From Actinomycetes bacterium (GTDB lineage: Bacteria; Actinomycetota; Actinomycetes; Mycobacteriales; Mycobacteriaceae), in contig JAEWRC010000230.1 of NCBI GenBank assembly GCA_023460175.1, forward strand, positions 1 to 34,905: a DNA stretch of 34,905 bases. The letters are read 5' to 3'. Positions 14,918-22,860 of the stretch are shown one piece after another (positions within the stretch are counted from its first letter, which is position 1; every line of letters begins with the position of its first letter). Under the pieces are notes generated by a model. It worked only from the letters and a program-made list of their open reading frames with translations. It ran no database searches and was not told the DNA's origin. Position numbers and translations under genes: made by a program.

Positions 14918-15925
14918 ATGACGACTGCGCGCGTACGGGTGCAACCCAATACGGCGGAGCTGGCCGAGGCCCAACGGGTCATCGGCGCGGTGGCCGGCGC
15001 TTTCAGCGAGAAGGTCGTGGGCCAGGACAATCTGCGGGAAACCCTGCTGATCGGTCTGCTCACCGGTGGACACGTGCTGCTGGAAAGCGTTCCCGGCCTG
15101 GCGAAGACGACGGCCGCCCGGGTTCTGGCCGACGCCGTGCACGGCGGCTTCCAACGGATCCAGTGCACCCCGGACCTGTTGCCCAGCGACATCGTCGGCA
15201 CCCAGGTCTACGACGCGTCGAGCAACTCGTTCTCGACGCAGCTGGGCCCGGTGCACACCAACATCGTCCTGCTCGACGAGATCAACCGGTCCTCGGCCAA
15301 GACCCAGAGCGCCATGCTGGAGGCCATGGAGGAGCGGCAAACCACCATTGCGGGCGTGAATTACCCCATCCCCGAACCGTTCCTGGTCATCGCGACCCAG
15401 AATCCGGTGGACCAGGAGGGCACCTATCCGCTGTCGGAGGCGCAGACCGACCGGTTCATGCTCAAGGAGATCCTGCGCTACCCGTCCCCGGAGGAAGAGG
15501 CCGAGGTCATCTTCCGTATCGATGCGGGCGTCTACGATAAACGGCGCGCGGTGCGGCCGGTGGCCGACCTCGAGGACGTGCAGCGGTTGCAGCACACCGT
15601 GAGCAACGTGCACATGGATCCGGTGCTGGTGCACTACGTCAGTGCTCTGGTCAACGTGACCCGCAATCCGGCGCAGCTCCTGCCGCCGGCGCTGGGCCGG
15701 CTGATCGAGTACGGGGCGAGCCCGCGTGCCACGATCGCGTTCTGCCGTGCCGCGCGCGCCGTCGCGGTGCTCTCGGGGCGCAATCACGTGATGCCCGAGG
15801 ACATTCAGCGGGTCGCGCACCGGGTGTTGCGGCACCGACTGATCCTCGGTTTCGAGGCGCTGGCCGCCGGGGTCACCACCGAGACCGTCGTCGACGCCGT
15901 GCTGCATGCGGTCCGCGTGCCCTGA
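14918..15925 (+). CDS. MoxR-family AAA+ ATPase
   Basis: Cytoplasmic hexameric AAA+ ATPase, thought to act as a chaperone that remodels or activates partner proteins, often together with VWA-domain proteins. Seen: 335 aa with Walker A SVPGLAKTT, the helix-2 insert region (CTPDLLPSDIVGTQ), Walker B IVLLDEINR, sensor 1 VIATQNPVDQEGTYPL, and a C-terminal lid. The ATG is preceded by AAGGAGGAG, the strongest ribosome site in the cluster. DUF58, small membrane, two VWA-like and TPR genes follow, the layout of Bat-type operons. M. tuberculosis has other MoxR loci (moxR1 to moxR3), but none at this position. Confidence 0.93.
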   Translation: MTTARVRVQPNTAELAEAQRVIGAVAGAFSEKVVGQDNLRETLLIGLLTGGHVLLESVPGLAKTTAARVLADAVHGGFQRIQCTPDLLPSDIVGTQVYDASSNSFSTQLGPVHTNIVLLDEINRSSAKTQSAMLEAMEERQTTIAGVNYPIPEPFLVIATQNPVDQEGTYPLSEAQTDRFMLKEILRYPSPEEEAEVIFRIDAGVYDKRRAVRPVADLEDVQRLQHTVSNVHMDPVLVHYVSALVNVTRNPAQLLPPALGRLIEYGASPRATIAFCRAARAVAVLSGRNHVMPEDIQRVAHRVLRHRLILGFEALAAGVTTETVVDAVLHAVRVP

Positions 15926-15930
15926 CCCGC

Positions 15931-16803
15931 ATGGGTAAGCACCTCAACCGCGCGAAGACCTACTTCGGCACCGACAGTCGCGGGCTGTTCGAAGGAGGCC
16001 GGTATGCGCTGCTGCACACGCGCAGCCTCGAATTCGACGATCTGCGGCCCTATGTGCCCGGCGACGACGTCCGCGACATCGATTGGAAGGCCTCGGCGCG
16101 GCACGGTTCGGTGCTCATCAAGCGGTTCGTCTCCGAGAAGCACCACAAGATCCTGGTGGTCGTGGATGCGGGTCGAAACATGACGGCGCTCGCGCCCAGC
16201 GGCGAGGTCAAGCGGGATGTCGCCGCGCACGTTATCGGTGCCATCGGCCTGATCACCCTGGGCCGGTCCGACGAGATCGGCATGGTCTACGGCGACTCGC
16301 GGGGCTCGGCGCACATCCGCAAACGCCGCGGCGAAACCCACATCGAGAACATGATCGACCGGTTCTACAGCCACACCTACGCCCAGCCGGGCACCAGCGA
16401 CATCGTCACCCAACTCGACTACGTGGCAGCGGGTTACCGGCGCCCCATGCTGGTGATCGTCGTCTCCGACGAACCTGACGTAGACCCGCGGCTGGAAGCG
16501 TCGCTGCGGCAGTTGACCGGCCGCCACGAGGTGCTGTGGATGTCGGTCTCCGACATGCCCGCCGTCGGTGGGCCCGAGGGCGACCAGGACGGCTACGACG
16601 TCGCCACCGGCGGGTTCGTGCTCAACGGGGCGACGCTGGGCCCCCGGGTGATCGAGGCCTACCGTCGGGCCGAGGCCGCCCGCGCGGTGCAACTCGACGA
16701 GTTCATGACCGCCGGCCGGGTGTTCCACACCAAGATCGGCGGCAGCGCCGAGATCCGTTCCCGGGTCACCGAAGTCGCGGAGGCCTTCGAACGTGCCGGA
16801 TGA
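15931..16803 (+). CDS. DUF58 domain protein
   Basis: Soluble or peripheral partner of MoxR ATPases with a VWA-like core; biochemical role unknown. Seen: 290 aa with the DUF58 signature (RPYVPGDDVRDIDWKASAR, then VLIKRF), followed by a strand VVVDAGRNM where VWA domains carry DxSxS; here only the Asp remains and the motif is degenerate. The ATG at 15931 lies 5 bp after the MoxR stop with no clear Shine-Dalgarno, suggesting coupling to MoxR translation. The next gene's start overlaps its end by 11 bp. Confidence 0.9.
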   Translation: MGKHLNRAKTYFGTDSRGLFEGGRYALLHTRSLEFDDLRPYVPGDDVRDIDWKASARHGSVLIKRFVSEKHHKILVVVDAGRNMTALAPSGEVKRDVAAHVIGAIGLITLGRSDEIGMVYGDSRGSAHIRKRRGETHIENMIDRFYSHTYAQPGTSDIVTQLDYVAAGYRRPMLVIVVSDEPDVDPRLEASLRQLTGRHEVLWMSVSDMPAVGGPEGDQDGYDVATGGFVLNGATLGPRVIEAYRRAEAARAVQLDEFMTAGRVFHTKIGGSAEIRSRVTEVAEAFERAG

Positions 16804-17266
16804 CCTGCTGCGCCATCTCAGCGGCCCCACCCATTACTCATGGTGGTGGCTGGCGGTGGTGCTGGTCGTGCTCGCCGTCGTCATCGGCTGGTGCGTGGCG
16901 GTTTTCGTCTGGACCATGCCCGCCGAGCGCCTGCGCACGATGCCGCTGGTGCGCGGCCTGCATTCGCGACTGGTGCGGCGCAAGTTCACCCGGGCGGTCG
17001 ACGGCATCCGCGCGTCCTACCGGGGTGGCGGCATCTCGGCGGCGCAAGCCAGTGCCGCGATCCGGCGGACCGTGCGCAGTTTCCTGCACGTCCGCACCGG
17101 TGATCGCGCGCAGTACATGCACCTGGGCGACCTGGCGAGCGGACGGCTGGCCGCGGCGGCGCCGCTGGTGGACGCGCTCAACGACGTCCAGTTCAGCACC
17201 GCGCCCCGCAACGATGTCGACGAGCTGGCGGCCTCGGCGAGGGAGCTGATCCGATCATGGACCTGA
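16793..17266 (+). CDS. Small single-pass membrane protein of the MoxR operon
   Basis: Function unknown. Seen: 157 aa; one strong N-terminal membrane helix (about residues 19-41, after a WWW cluster), then a basic, helical cytoplasmic part (LHSRLVRRKFTRAVDGIRASYRGG and on) ending in an Ala-rich helix. GTG at 16793 overlaps the DUF58 gene by 11 bp, and its own end overlaps the next gene by 10 bp, so it is tightly embedded in the operon. Its position corresponds to the DUF4381-type small membrane proteins of Bat operons, but I cannot claim sequence similarity. Confidence 0.75.
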   Translation: MPDDLLRHLSGPTHYSWWWLAVVLVVLAVVIGWCVAVFVWTMPAERLRTMPLVRGLHSRLVRRKFTRAVDGIRASYRGGGISAAQASAAIRRTVRSFLHVRTGDRAQYMHLGDLASGRLAAAAPLVDALNDVQFSTAPRNDVDELAASARELIRSWT

Positions 17267-18351
17267 GGTGGTGGCCGCTGGCCGTGGCCGGGCTCGCCGT
17301 GCTGCTGGTGTGCGTCGCGGTGGCGGCGCTGTGGCCGATAGCGCCGGTGCAGCGCCGATTGCGCCCGATGGCCCACGTCGACCGACTGACGAAGCTCCCC
17401 GAGTACGGCCGGGTGGACCGCATCCAGCTGCTGGCCCTGGTGATCACCGGTGTGCTGCTGCTGACCGTGTTCTGCGCCGCGCTGGTGACCAGTGCCCGCC
17501 CCACCGGGATGTCCTCGACCACCAGGGATTTCGAATCCAAGCATCCCGAGGACATCATGCTGTGCGTGGGCGAGCCGGTCACGGACCCGACCACCGGTGG
17601 GTTCCTGACGTACTTCGCCGACCAGGCCGCCTCGTTCACCAACCAGCGCATCGGTCTGACCTCGCCGACGCTGCGCGTGGTGCCGCTGACCCGGGACCAT
17701 CAGTTCGCCGCCGAGGCATTCGCCGACTACGCGAGAGTCCCTGGGTTGCAACGTGATACCGACGAGGGCAGGCAGATGCCGGCCGAGGACATCAACGCGC
17801 TGCGCACCGGCATCGAGAATTTCTCGCGTTCGGTGACCTACCTGGACTACGCGCCGGGTGTGGAGGACATCCTGGCACTGTGCATGGCCGGTTTCCCCGG
17901 CTTCGAATCCAAGAGCACCCACCGCCGGTCGATCATCTATCTGGGCTTCTCCGAACTGCGTGGCGCCGACGAGACCAGGCCCGCGCTGTTCAGCGCGCAG
18001 CGGATCAAGGAGATGGCGGCCGCCGGCGGCATCCAGATCAACGTGCTCTCCCGCTCGGATGTGCTGGCGCCCTCTGCCGAGACCAACGATGCGCTGCGGG
18101 CCATCGCCGAAGAATCCGGGGGCACGTTCTCCCTCTACAACCCGGCCGGCACCGCCGGCGACGGGTCCGCGCCCACCGAACCGACCCTGGCCCGCGACCT
18201 CGACCGGATCCGCGCGAATCCACCGAGCGTCGTGCTGCCCGGCGGCACCAGCGTCTCGCTGCGGTCCTGGGACTACCCGAACGTGCCGTTGATCGTGTCG
18301 TTGAGCGCGGCGATCCTGCTGTGCATCTCGCTGGCGGTGTTGCGCCGATGA
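17257..18351 (+). CDS. VWA-like membrane protein without a MIDAS motif (first of two)
   Basis: Predicted membrane protein with an extracytoplasmic VWA-like domain. Seen: 364 aa; two N-terminal membrane helices (about 7-29 and 64-83), an exposed domain of about 250 residues, and a C-terminal helix (about 343-362), the topology of Bat VWA proteins. The strand that normally ends in DxSxS reads IMLCVGEPV, and the later strand that normally carries an acidic residue reads IIYLGFSEL, so the metal-binding site appears lost. The ATG overlaps the upstream gene by 10 bp; its own stop overlaps the next start (ATGA). VWA assignment is by pattern and context and needs structure prediction. Confidence 0.7.
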   Translation: MDLRWWPLAVAGLAVLLVCVAVAALWPIAPVQRRLRPMAHVDRLTKLPEYGRVDRIQLLALVITGVLLLTVFCAALVTSARPTGMSSTTRDFESKHPEDIMLCVGEPVTDPTTGGFLTYFADQAASFTNQRIGLTSPTLRVVPLTRDHQFAAEAFADYARVPGLQRDTDEGRQMPAEDINALRTGIENFSRSVTYLDYAPGVEDILALCMAGFPGFESKSTHRRSIIYLGFSELRGADETRPALFSAQRIKEMAAAGGIQINVLSRSDVLAPSAETNDALRAIAEESGGTFSLYNPAGTAGDGSAPTEPTLARDLDRIRANPPSVVLPGGTSVSLRSWDYPNVPLIVSLSAAILLCISLAVLRR

Positions 18352-19406
18352 CCTTCCAACCCGTGGTGTCCGCGTCGCTGCTCATCGCGCTGGGTCTGGT
18401 CCTGGTCGCGATCCGGATGGCGGCGTTGTACCGGGTGCTGGTGCGGACCGGCGCCGGGCGCTACCGCACCGTCGTACTGCGCTGGAGCGGACTGACTTTG
18501 GCGGTGGTGCTGTTGTTCGTGGCCGCGTTGCGGCCCGGCTTCGAATCGGGGGCCACCGACGCCGACGCCGGTCAGCAGCCCGTGCGGGTGGGCACCGCCA
18601 ACATGAATGTGTTCTTCGTGGTGGACCGCTCGGTGAACTCCCGCGCCGAGGACTACGGCGAAGGGCAGACGCGAATGGCCGGTATCCGGTCGGACATCTC
18701 GGCGTTGGTCGATGAGTACCCGCGGGCCCGGTTCACGCTGCTGTCGTTCGCGTCGCAGGCCGCGGTGGATTGGCCGCTGTCCGATGACGTGTGGTCGTTC
18801 AAGCCCATGGTCGACGGTCTCTCGCCGTACATCCTGGTCAGCGGCGAGGCGATCCACGAGGCCGATTCGGGGGCGGCGGCGCAGATCTTGCGGGAGAACC
18901 TCGAGCGCGCGACCGCGCTGCACCCCAACAGCAAGAACGTGGTCTTCTACCTGGGCGAGGGGGCCGGCGGCAGCGGCGCCGACCAAACTCGCTTCGAGCT
19001 CCCCGACGACGCCATCGCCGGGGGAGCGGTGCTCGGTTACGGCAGCGCGCAGGGCGCCCCGGTGCCGCGTGGTTGGGTCGACGGCAACCTCGTCTACATG
19101 CACGACCCGCAAACCGACCAGCCGCTGCATTCGACGCCCGATCAGGCGCGCCTGGAAGGGATCGCCGAGCAGCTGGGGGTGCCGTACTTCCATCGCGAGC
19201 ACGGGCAGGCGATCGCGGCCGCGGTGCCGTCGGTGGAGTCCCCGTTGTCGGCCGACGAGGACGACGTGCTGGTCGCCACGAAGCTGATCGACCGTACCGA
19301 GTTGTACTGGATCTTCACCTTGTTGGCGGCCGCGCTGGTGCTGGTGGAGATCTATCTGACGGTGTTCGAATTCCGTCGTAACCGTATCGCCAGGAGGCTC
19401 GGCTGA
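18348..19406 (+). CDS. VWA-domain membrane protein with altered MIDAS (second of two)
   Basis: Predicted membrane protein of BatA/BatB type. Seen: 352 aa from the ATG at 18348, which overlaps the preceding stop (ATGA); helices at about 6-24 and 44-62, an extracytoplasmic VWA domain starting at NMNVFFVVDRSVNS, and a C-terminal helix (about 312-335) followed by a basic tail. The MIDAS-like segment is D-R-S-V-N-S, so Asp and the first Ser are kept but the last Ser of DxSxS is replaced by Asn; the later strand reads VVFYLGEGAGG rather than ending in an Asp-Gly pair. Metal binding may be weak or absent. Its stop overlaps the next gene's ATG by one base. Confidence 0.8.
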   Translation: MTFQPVVSASLLIALGLVLVAIRMAALYRVLVRTGAGRYRTVVLRWSGLTLAVVLLFVAALRPGFESGATDADAGQQPVRVGTANMNVFFVVDRSVNSRAEDYGEGQTRMAGIRSDISALVDEYPRARFTLLSFASQAAVDWPLSDDVWSFKPMVDGLSPYILVSGEAIHEADSGAAAQILRENLERATALHPNSKNVVFYLGEGAGGSGADQTRFELPDDAIAGGAVLGYGSAQGAPVPRGWVDGNLVYMHDPQTDQPLHSTPDQARLEGIAEQLGVPYFHREHGQAIAAAVPSVESPLSADEDDVLVATKLIDRTELYWIFTLLAAALVLVEIYLTVFEFRRNRIARRLG

Positions 19407-20338
19407 TGCGCTGGTGGACCGCCCTGCGCGCCGGACCGGCCCGGATCCGGTTGCGGCGCAAGATCTATCTTTTCTCGCTGCCGGTGATCGTGGTGGCGCT
19501 GTTGGTGGTGGGCAAGCTCATCACCACGTTGTGGGCGGGTGGTTCCGCGGTCGGTGATTTCGAGCGCCACGACATCGCGGCGCTGCGCAACGACATCTCG
19601 TTGCTGTCCTTCCTCAACGTCGTCGAGCCCGCCAAACTGCCGTTCCTGGAAGGCGATCTGCAGGTGCTGGAAGGTCGGCTCGTCGACGCGGACGCCTCCT
19701 TTGAGCGGTCGCTGCGGGGCACCGCGGCGGACCGGTCGTGCCCGGTGCGGATCAACCTGGTCCTGGTCCGCGAGACCCTGGGCGATCTCGCGTCGCGGGC
19801 CGCCGACCGGGAGGCGGCCAAAAACCGGTATCGTGCCGCGTTGGCCGTCGTCAACGACGCGCCGGCGGGGTGTTTCGCCGACAACGACGACGCGAACGAC
19901 GAGCGCCGCAAGATCCGGCACGAATCCAAGCCCCGCCTCGAGGCGAAGATCGACTCGTTGGAGCGGCCGCCGACGTCGTCGACACCCACACCGTCGCCCT
20001 CTGCCGGGCCCGCGCCCAGTTCGGCCCCCGAGCCCGCGGAGACCGACGAGTCCGGGCAGCCGCCGCCGTCGGGACCGTCGTTGCCGGAGATGGGCGAGGC
20101 CCCGACCTCGACGCCGGCGCCGCCGACCACCGCCCCGGCGCCCAACCCGAACGCGCCCCAGCCCGATGACGGCGGCGGTGAGGCGATGAACGACGTCGAC
20201 GCCGACCGTTTGCCCAGCACCGGCTACGGAGCCGATCGCACCCCGGGACACCGGCTCGAACCCGGTTCGGGCGACCCGCTGGAACGGCTGCGCGAGGCGC
20301 TCGGCGACGCCAACGCCTCCGGCAGCAACAGCGAATAA
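19406..20338 (+). CDS. Membrane-anchored TPR-like protein with Pro-rich tail, last gene of the MoxR operon
   Basis: Likely counterpart of BatC/TPR proteins in Bat operons; function unknown. Seen: 310 aa; a basic N-terminus, one membrane helix (about 24-44), a helical part (about 50-165) with TPR-like pairing (FLEGDLQVLEGRLVDADASF; RETLGDLASRAADREAAKNRY), a long Pro/Ser/Thr/Ala segment (about 190-260), and a short C-terminal block ending GDPLERLREALGDANA. It contains LPSTG, which is not a sortase signal here because no membrane helix follows. The ATG overlaps the preceding stop (TGATG). The stop codon sits in the loop of a hairpin at 20325-20347. Confidence 0.75.
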   Translation: MRWWTALRAGPARIRLRRKIYLFSLPVIVVALLVVGKLITTLWAGGSAVGDFERHDIAALRNDISLLSFLNVVEPAKLPFLEGDLQVLEGRLVDADASFERSLRGTAADRSCPVRINLVLVRETLGDLASRAADREAAKNRYRAALAVVNDAPAGCFADNDDANDERRKIRHESKPRLEAKIDSLERPPTSSTPTPSPSAGPAPSSAPEPAETDESGQPPPSGPSLPEMGEAPTSTPAPPTTAPAPNPNAPQPDDGGGEAMNDVDADRLPSTGYGADRTPGHRLEPGSGDPLERLREALGDANASGSNSE

Positions 20339-20347
20339 CGTTGTTGC
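20325..20347. terminator. Hairpin between the MoxR operon and the convergent ACT gene
   Basis: GCAACAGCG and CGTTGTTGC pair over 9 bp (one G-U) around the loop AATAA, which contains the TAA stop of the upstream gene. No U-tract follows on either strand, so it would be a mycobacterial-type I-shaped terminator, possibly bidirectional. Moderate confidence. Confidence 0.45.
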
Positions 20348-20357
20348 CCTGCCAGAT

Positions 20358-21023
20358 TCAGGCCAACAGCGTCGCGACGATGCCGGCCAGGTAGCCCAGC
20401 CGGGCCACTTCGGAGGGCCGGAAGTCCGGACCGCCGGGCCGGCCCAGCAGCACCGCGGTGTGCGGGTCGCCCAGCGGGGCCGCCGCCAGGGTGGTGTCCA
20501 TGTCGCGCCACAGCTGCGGCGCCCAGTCGGCGGTCCCGTCGAGGGCCTGCGCGGCCGCCAGCGGCAGCCACGGCGCCGAATCGGGTTGCGTCTCGGGTGC
20601 GCTCGGGCTGCCGGCGACGCGCTGCAGGCCGGCCTCGGCCGAGCGGACCACCGTGCACCAGCCCACCCGCAGCACCCGGGGCGCCTCGTCGACGAGCATC
20701 TGCAGCCGCGCCGCGCGGTCCCCGGCGGCCGCCACGTGGTCGATCAGTTCGAGTTCGCGGTGCGCCTCCAGCAGCCCGGTGTGCGGCCGGATCGATTCCA
20801 CCCGGATGCCGTCGAGCGCCTCGGCCGCCGTGATGAGCGTGTCCGGCATGGCGCCGGCGGGCAGGTCGACCACCAGGTCGTCGATCGCGTAGCCCGACGC
20901 CCGCTCGACCACGTCCAGCGAGAGGATGTCGGCGCCCGCGGAGCCCAACGCCACCGCCAGGGAACCGAGACTGCCCGGCCGGTCGTCGAGGCGGACCCGC
21001 AGTAGATAGGAAGGCACGCGCAT
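20358..21023 (-). CDS. ACT-domain protein (Rv3013-like)
   Basis: Predicted cytoplasmic protein with an amino-acid-binding regulatory domain. Seen: 221 aa; an N-terminal ACT domain (about residues 4-75, SYLLRVRLDDRPGSLGSLAVAL then GADILSLDVV), and a C-terminal part resembling a GAF-like fold (LQMLVDEAPRVLRVGWCTVV, ending EVARLGYLAGIVATLL). The same gene sits next to gatC in M. tuberculosis (Rv3013), also divergent from it. The ATG at 21023 is the natural start; no clear Shine-Dalgarno is seen. The ligand and role are unknown. It converges on the MoxR operon. Confidence 0.8.
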   Translation of the reverse strand: MRVPSYLLRVRLDDRPGSLGSLAVALGSAGADILSLDVVERASGYAIDDLVVDLPAGAMPDTLITAAEALDGIRVESIRPHTGLLEAHRELELIDHVAAAGDRAARLQMLVDEAPRVLRVGWCTVVRSAEAGLQRVAGSPSAPETQPDSAPWLPLAAAQALDGTADWAPQLWRDMDTTLAAAPLGDPHTAVLLGRPGGPDFRPSEVARLGYLAGIVATLLA

Positions 21024-21041
21024 ACTTTTTCACAGCCCGAC

Positions 21042-21047
21042 TAGGCT
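21042..21047 (+). promoter_or_regulatory. Candidate -10 box for gatC
   Basis: TAGGCT (TANNNT) ends 8 nt before the GTG at 21056, predicting a leaderless or near-leaderless gatCA transcript. The same hexamer precedes serA. Inferred. Confidence 0.4.
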
Positions 21048-21055
21048 TGGCGCTC

Positions 21056-21355
21056 GTGTCCCAGATCTCCCGAGATGATGTCGCCCACTTGGCGCGGCTG
21101 GCCCGGCTGGCCCTGACCGATGACGAGCTGGACGGCTTCTCCGGCCAGCTCGGCGCCATCCTCGATCACGTCAGCCAGATCCAGGCCGTCGACTGCACCG
21201 GCGTCGAGGCCACCGACAACCCGCTGAAGGACGTCAACGTCACCCGCCCGGACGCGGTGGCGCCCAGCCTGACCCAGGAGCAGGCCCTGGCCGCCGCCCC
21301 GCGGGCCGCCGACGGCCGCTTCGAGGTTCCGCAGATCCTGGGGGAGAGCCAGTGA
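21056..21355 (+). CDS. gatC: Aspartyl/glutamyl-tRNA amidotransferase subunit C
   Basis: Small subunit that holds GatA and GatB together in the GatCAB complex, which converts Glu-tRNA(Gln) and Asp-tRNA(Asn) to their amide forms. Seen: 99 aa beginning MSQISRDDVAHLARLARLAL, the family opening, with DNPLKDVNVTRPD in the middle and FEVPQILGESQ at the end. An in-frame TTG at 21047 is rejected because GTG at 21056 gives the same N-terminus as the M. tuberculosis protein and follows a -10 box. Its stop overlaps the gatA start (GTGA), so the subunits are co-translated. Confidence 0.95.
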   Translation: MSQISRDDVAHLARLARLALTDDELDGFSGQLGAILDHVSQIQAVDCTGVEATDNPLKDVNVTRPDAVAPSLTQEQALAAAPRAADGRFEVPQILGESQ

Positions 21356-22842
21356 GCAACACCGACCTGATCCGGCTGTCCGCCGCCGAACTCGCCGCCA
21401 AGATCGCGGCCAAGGAAGTGTCGTCCACCGAGGCCACCCAGGCCTGCCTGGACCAGATCGAACGCACCGACGGCCAGTACAACGCGTTTCTGCACGTGGC
21501 CGCCGAGCAGGCGCTGGCCACCGCCGCCGCCGTCGACAAGCAGGCGAGCGCCGGCGAGCAGCTGCCGTCGGCGCTGGCGGGGGTGCCGCTGGCGCTCAAG
21601 GACGTGTTCACCACCACCGACATGCCCACCACCTGCGGATCGAAGATCCTCGAGGGCTGGAACTCGCCGTACGACGCGACGGTGACCGAGCGGCTGCGCG
21701 CCGCGGGCATCCCGATCCTGGGCAAGACCAACATGGACGAGTTCGCCATGGGCTCGTCCACCGAGAACTCGGCCTACGGCCCGACCCGCAACCCCTGGGA
21801 CACCGACCGGGTGCCCGGCGGCTCCGGCGGCGGCAGCGCGGCCGCGCTGGCGGCCTTCCAGGCGCCGCTGGCCATCGGCTCGGACACCGGCGGCTCGATC
21901 CGCCAGCCCGCGGCGCTGACCGCCACCGTCGGGGTGAAGCCGACCTACGGCACCGTCAGCCGCTATGGCCTGATCGCCTGCGCCTCGTCGCTGGACCAGG
22001 GCGGCCCGTGTGCGCGCACGGTGCTCGACACCGCGCTGCTGCACGAGGTGATCGCCGGGCACGACCCGCGCGATTCGACGTCGGTGGACGCCGCGGTGCC
22101 CGACGTGGTGGCCGCCGCCAGGGCCGGCGCCGGGGGCGACCTCAAGGGCGTGCGGGTGGGCGTGGTGTCCCAGCTGCACCGCGGTGCCGGCTACCACCCG
22201 GGCGTGCTCTCGTCGTTCAACGCCGCGGTCGACCAGCTGCGCGAACTCGGTGCCGAGGTCAGCGAGGTCGACTGCCCGCACATCGACTATTCGATGGCGG
22301 CCTACTACCTGATCCTGCCGTCGGAGGTGTCCAGCAACCTCGCCCGCTTCGACGCGATGCGCTACGGCCTGCGGGTCGGCGACGACGGCACGCGCAGCGC
22401 CGAGGAGGTCATGGCGCTCACGCGGGCCGCCGGGTTCGGTCCGGAAGTCAAGCGCCGCATCATGATCGGCACCTACGCGTTGTCGGCGGGCTACTACGAC
22501 GCCTACTACAACCAGGCGCAGAAGGTGCGGACGCTGATCGCCCGCGACCTCGACGAGGCCTACAAGTCCGTGGATGTGCTGGTGTCGCCGGCCACCCCGA
22601 CCACCGCGTTCCGGCTCGGTGAGAAGGTCGACGACCCGCTGGCGATGTACCTGTTCGACCTGTGCACGCTGCCGCTGAATCTGGCCGGGCACTGCGGCAT
22701 GTCGGTGCCCTCGGGTCTGTCGCCGGAGGACAACCTTCCGGTCGGCCTGCAGATCATGGCGCCGGCGCTGGCAGACGATCGACTGTACCGAGTGGGCGCG
22801 GCCTACGAGGCAGCCAGGGGATCGCTGCCAACCGCACTCTGA
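21352..22842 (+). CDS. gatA: Aspartyl/glutamyl-tRNA amidotransferase subunit A
   Basis: Glutaminase subunit that releases ammonia from glutamine for tRNA amidation in GatCAB. Seen: 496 aa of the amidase-signature family, with the Ser-cisSer-Lys triad: K83 in LALKDVF, S158 in the Gly/Ser-rich loop after VPGG, and S182 in DTGGSIRQPA. The spacing between the three equals that in well-studied GatA proteins. The C-terminal part is normal (PSGLSPEDNLPVGLQIMAPALADD). GTG at 21352 overlaps the gatC stop. pfkA follows 18 bp downstream, probably in the same transcript. No oddities. Confidence 0.97.
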   Translation: MSNTDLIRLSAAELAAKIAAKEVSSTEATQACLDQIERTDGQYNAFLHVAAEQALATAAAVDKQASAGEQLPSALAGVPLALKDVFTTTDMPTTCGSKILEGWNSPYDATVTERLRAAGIPILGKTNMDEFAMGSSTENSAYGPTRNPWDTDRVPGGSGGGSAAALAAFQAPLAIGSDTGGSIRQPAALTATVGVKPTYGTVSRYGLIACASSLDQGGPCARTVLDTALLHEVIAGHDPRDSTSVDAAVPDVVAAARAGAGGDLKGVRVGVVSQLHRGAGYHPGVLSSFNAAVDQLRELGAEVSEVDCPHIDYSMAAYYLILPSEVSSNLARFDAMRYGLRVGDDGTRSAEEVMALTRAAGFGPEVKRRIMIGTYALSAGYYDAYYNQAQKVRTLIARDLDEAYKSVDVLVSPATPTTAFRLGEKVDDPLAMYLFDLCTLPLNLAGHCGMSVPSGLSPEDNLPVGLQIMAPALADDRLYRVGAAYEAARGSLPTAL

Positions 22843-22860
22843 GCGGGTTAGATGGAGCCC

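Noticed and set aside
20212..20226. LPSTG in the last protein of the MoxR operon, resembling a sortase signal.
   Set aside because: No hydrophobic helix or basic tail follows it, and mycobacteria are not known to use sortase-anchored proteins.
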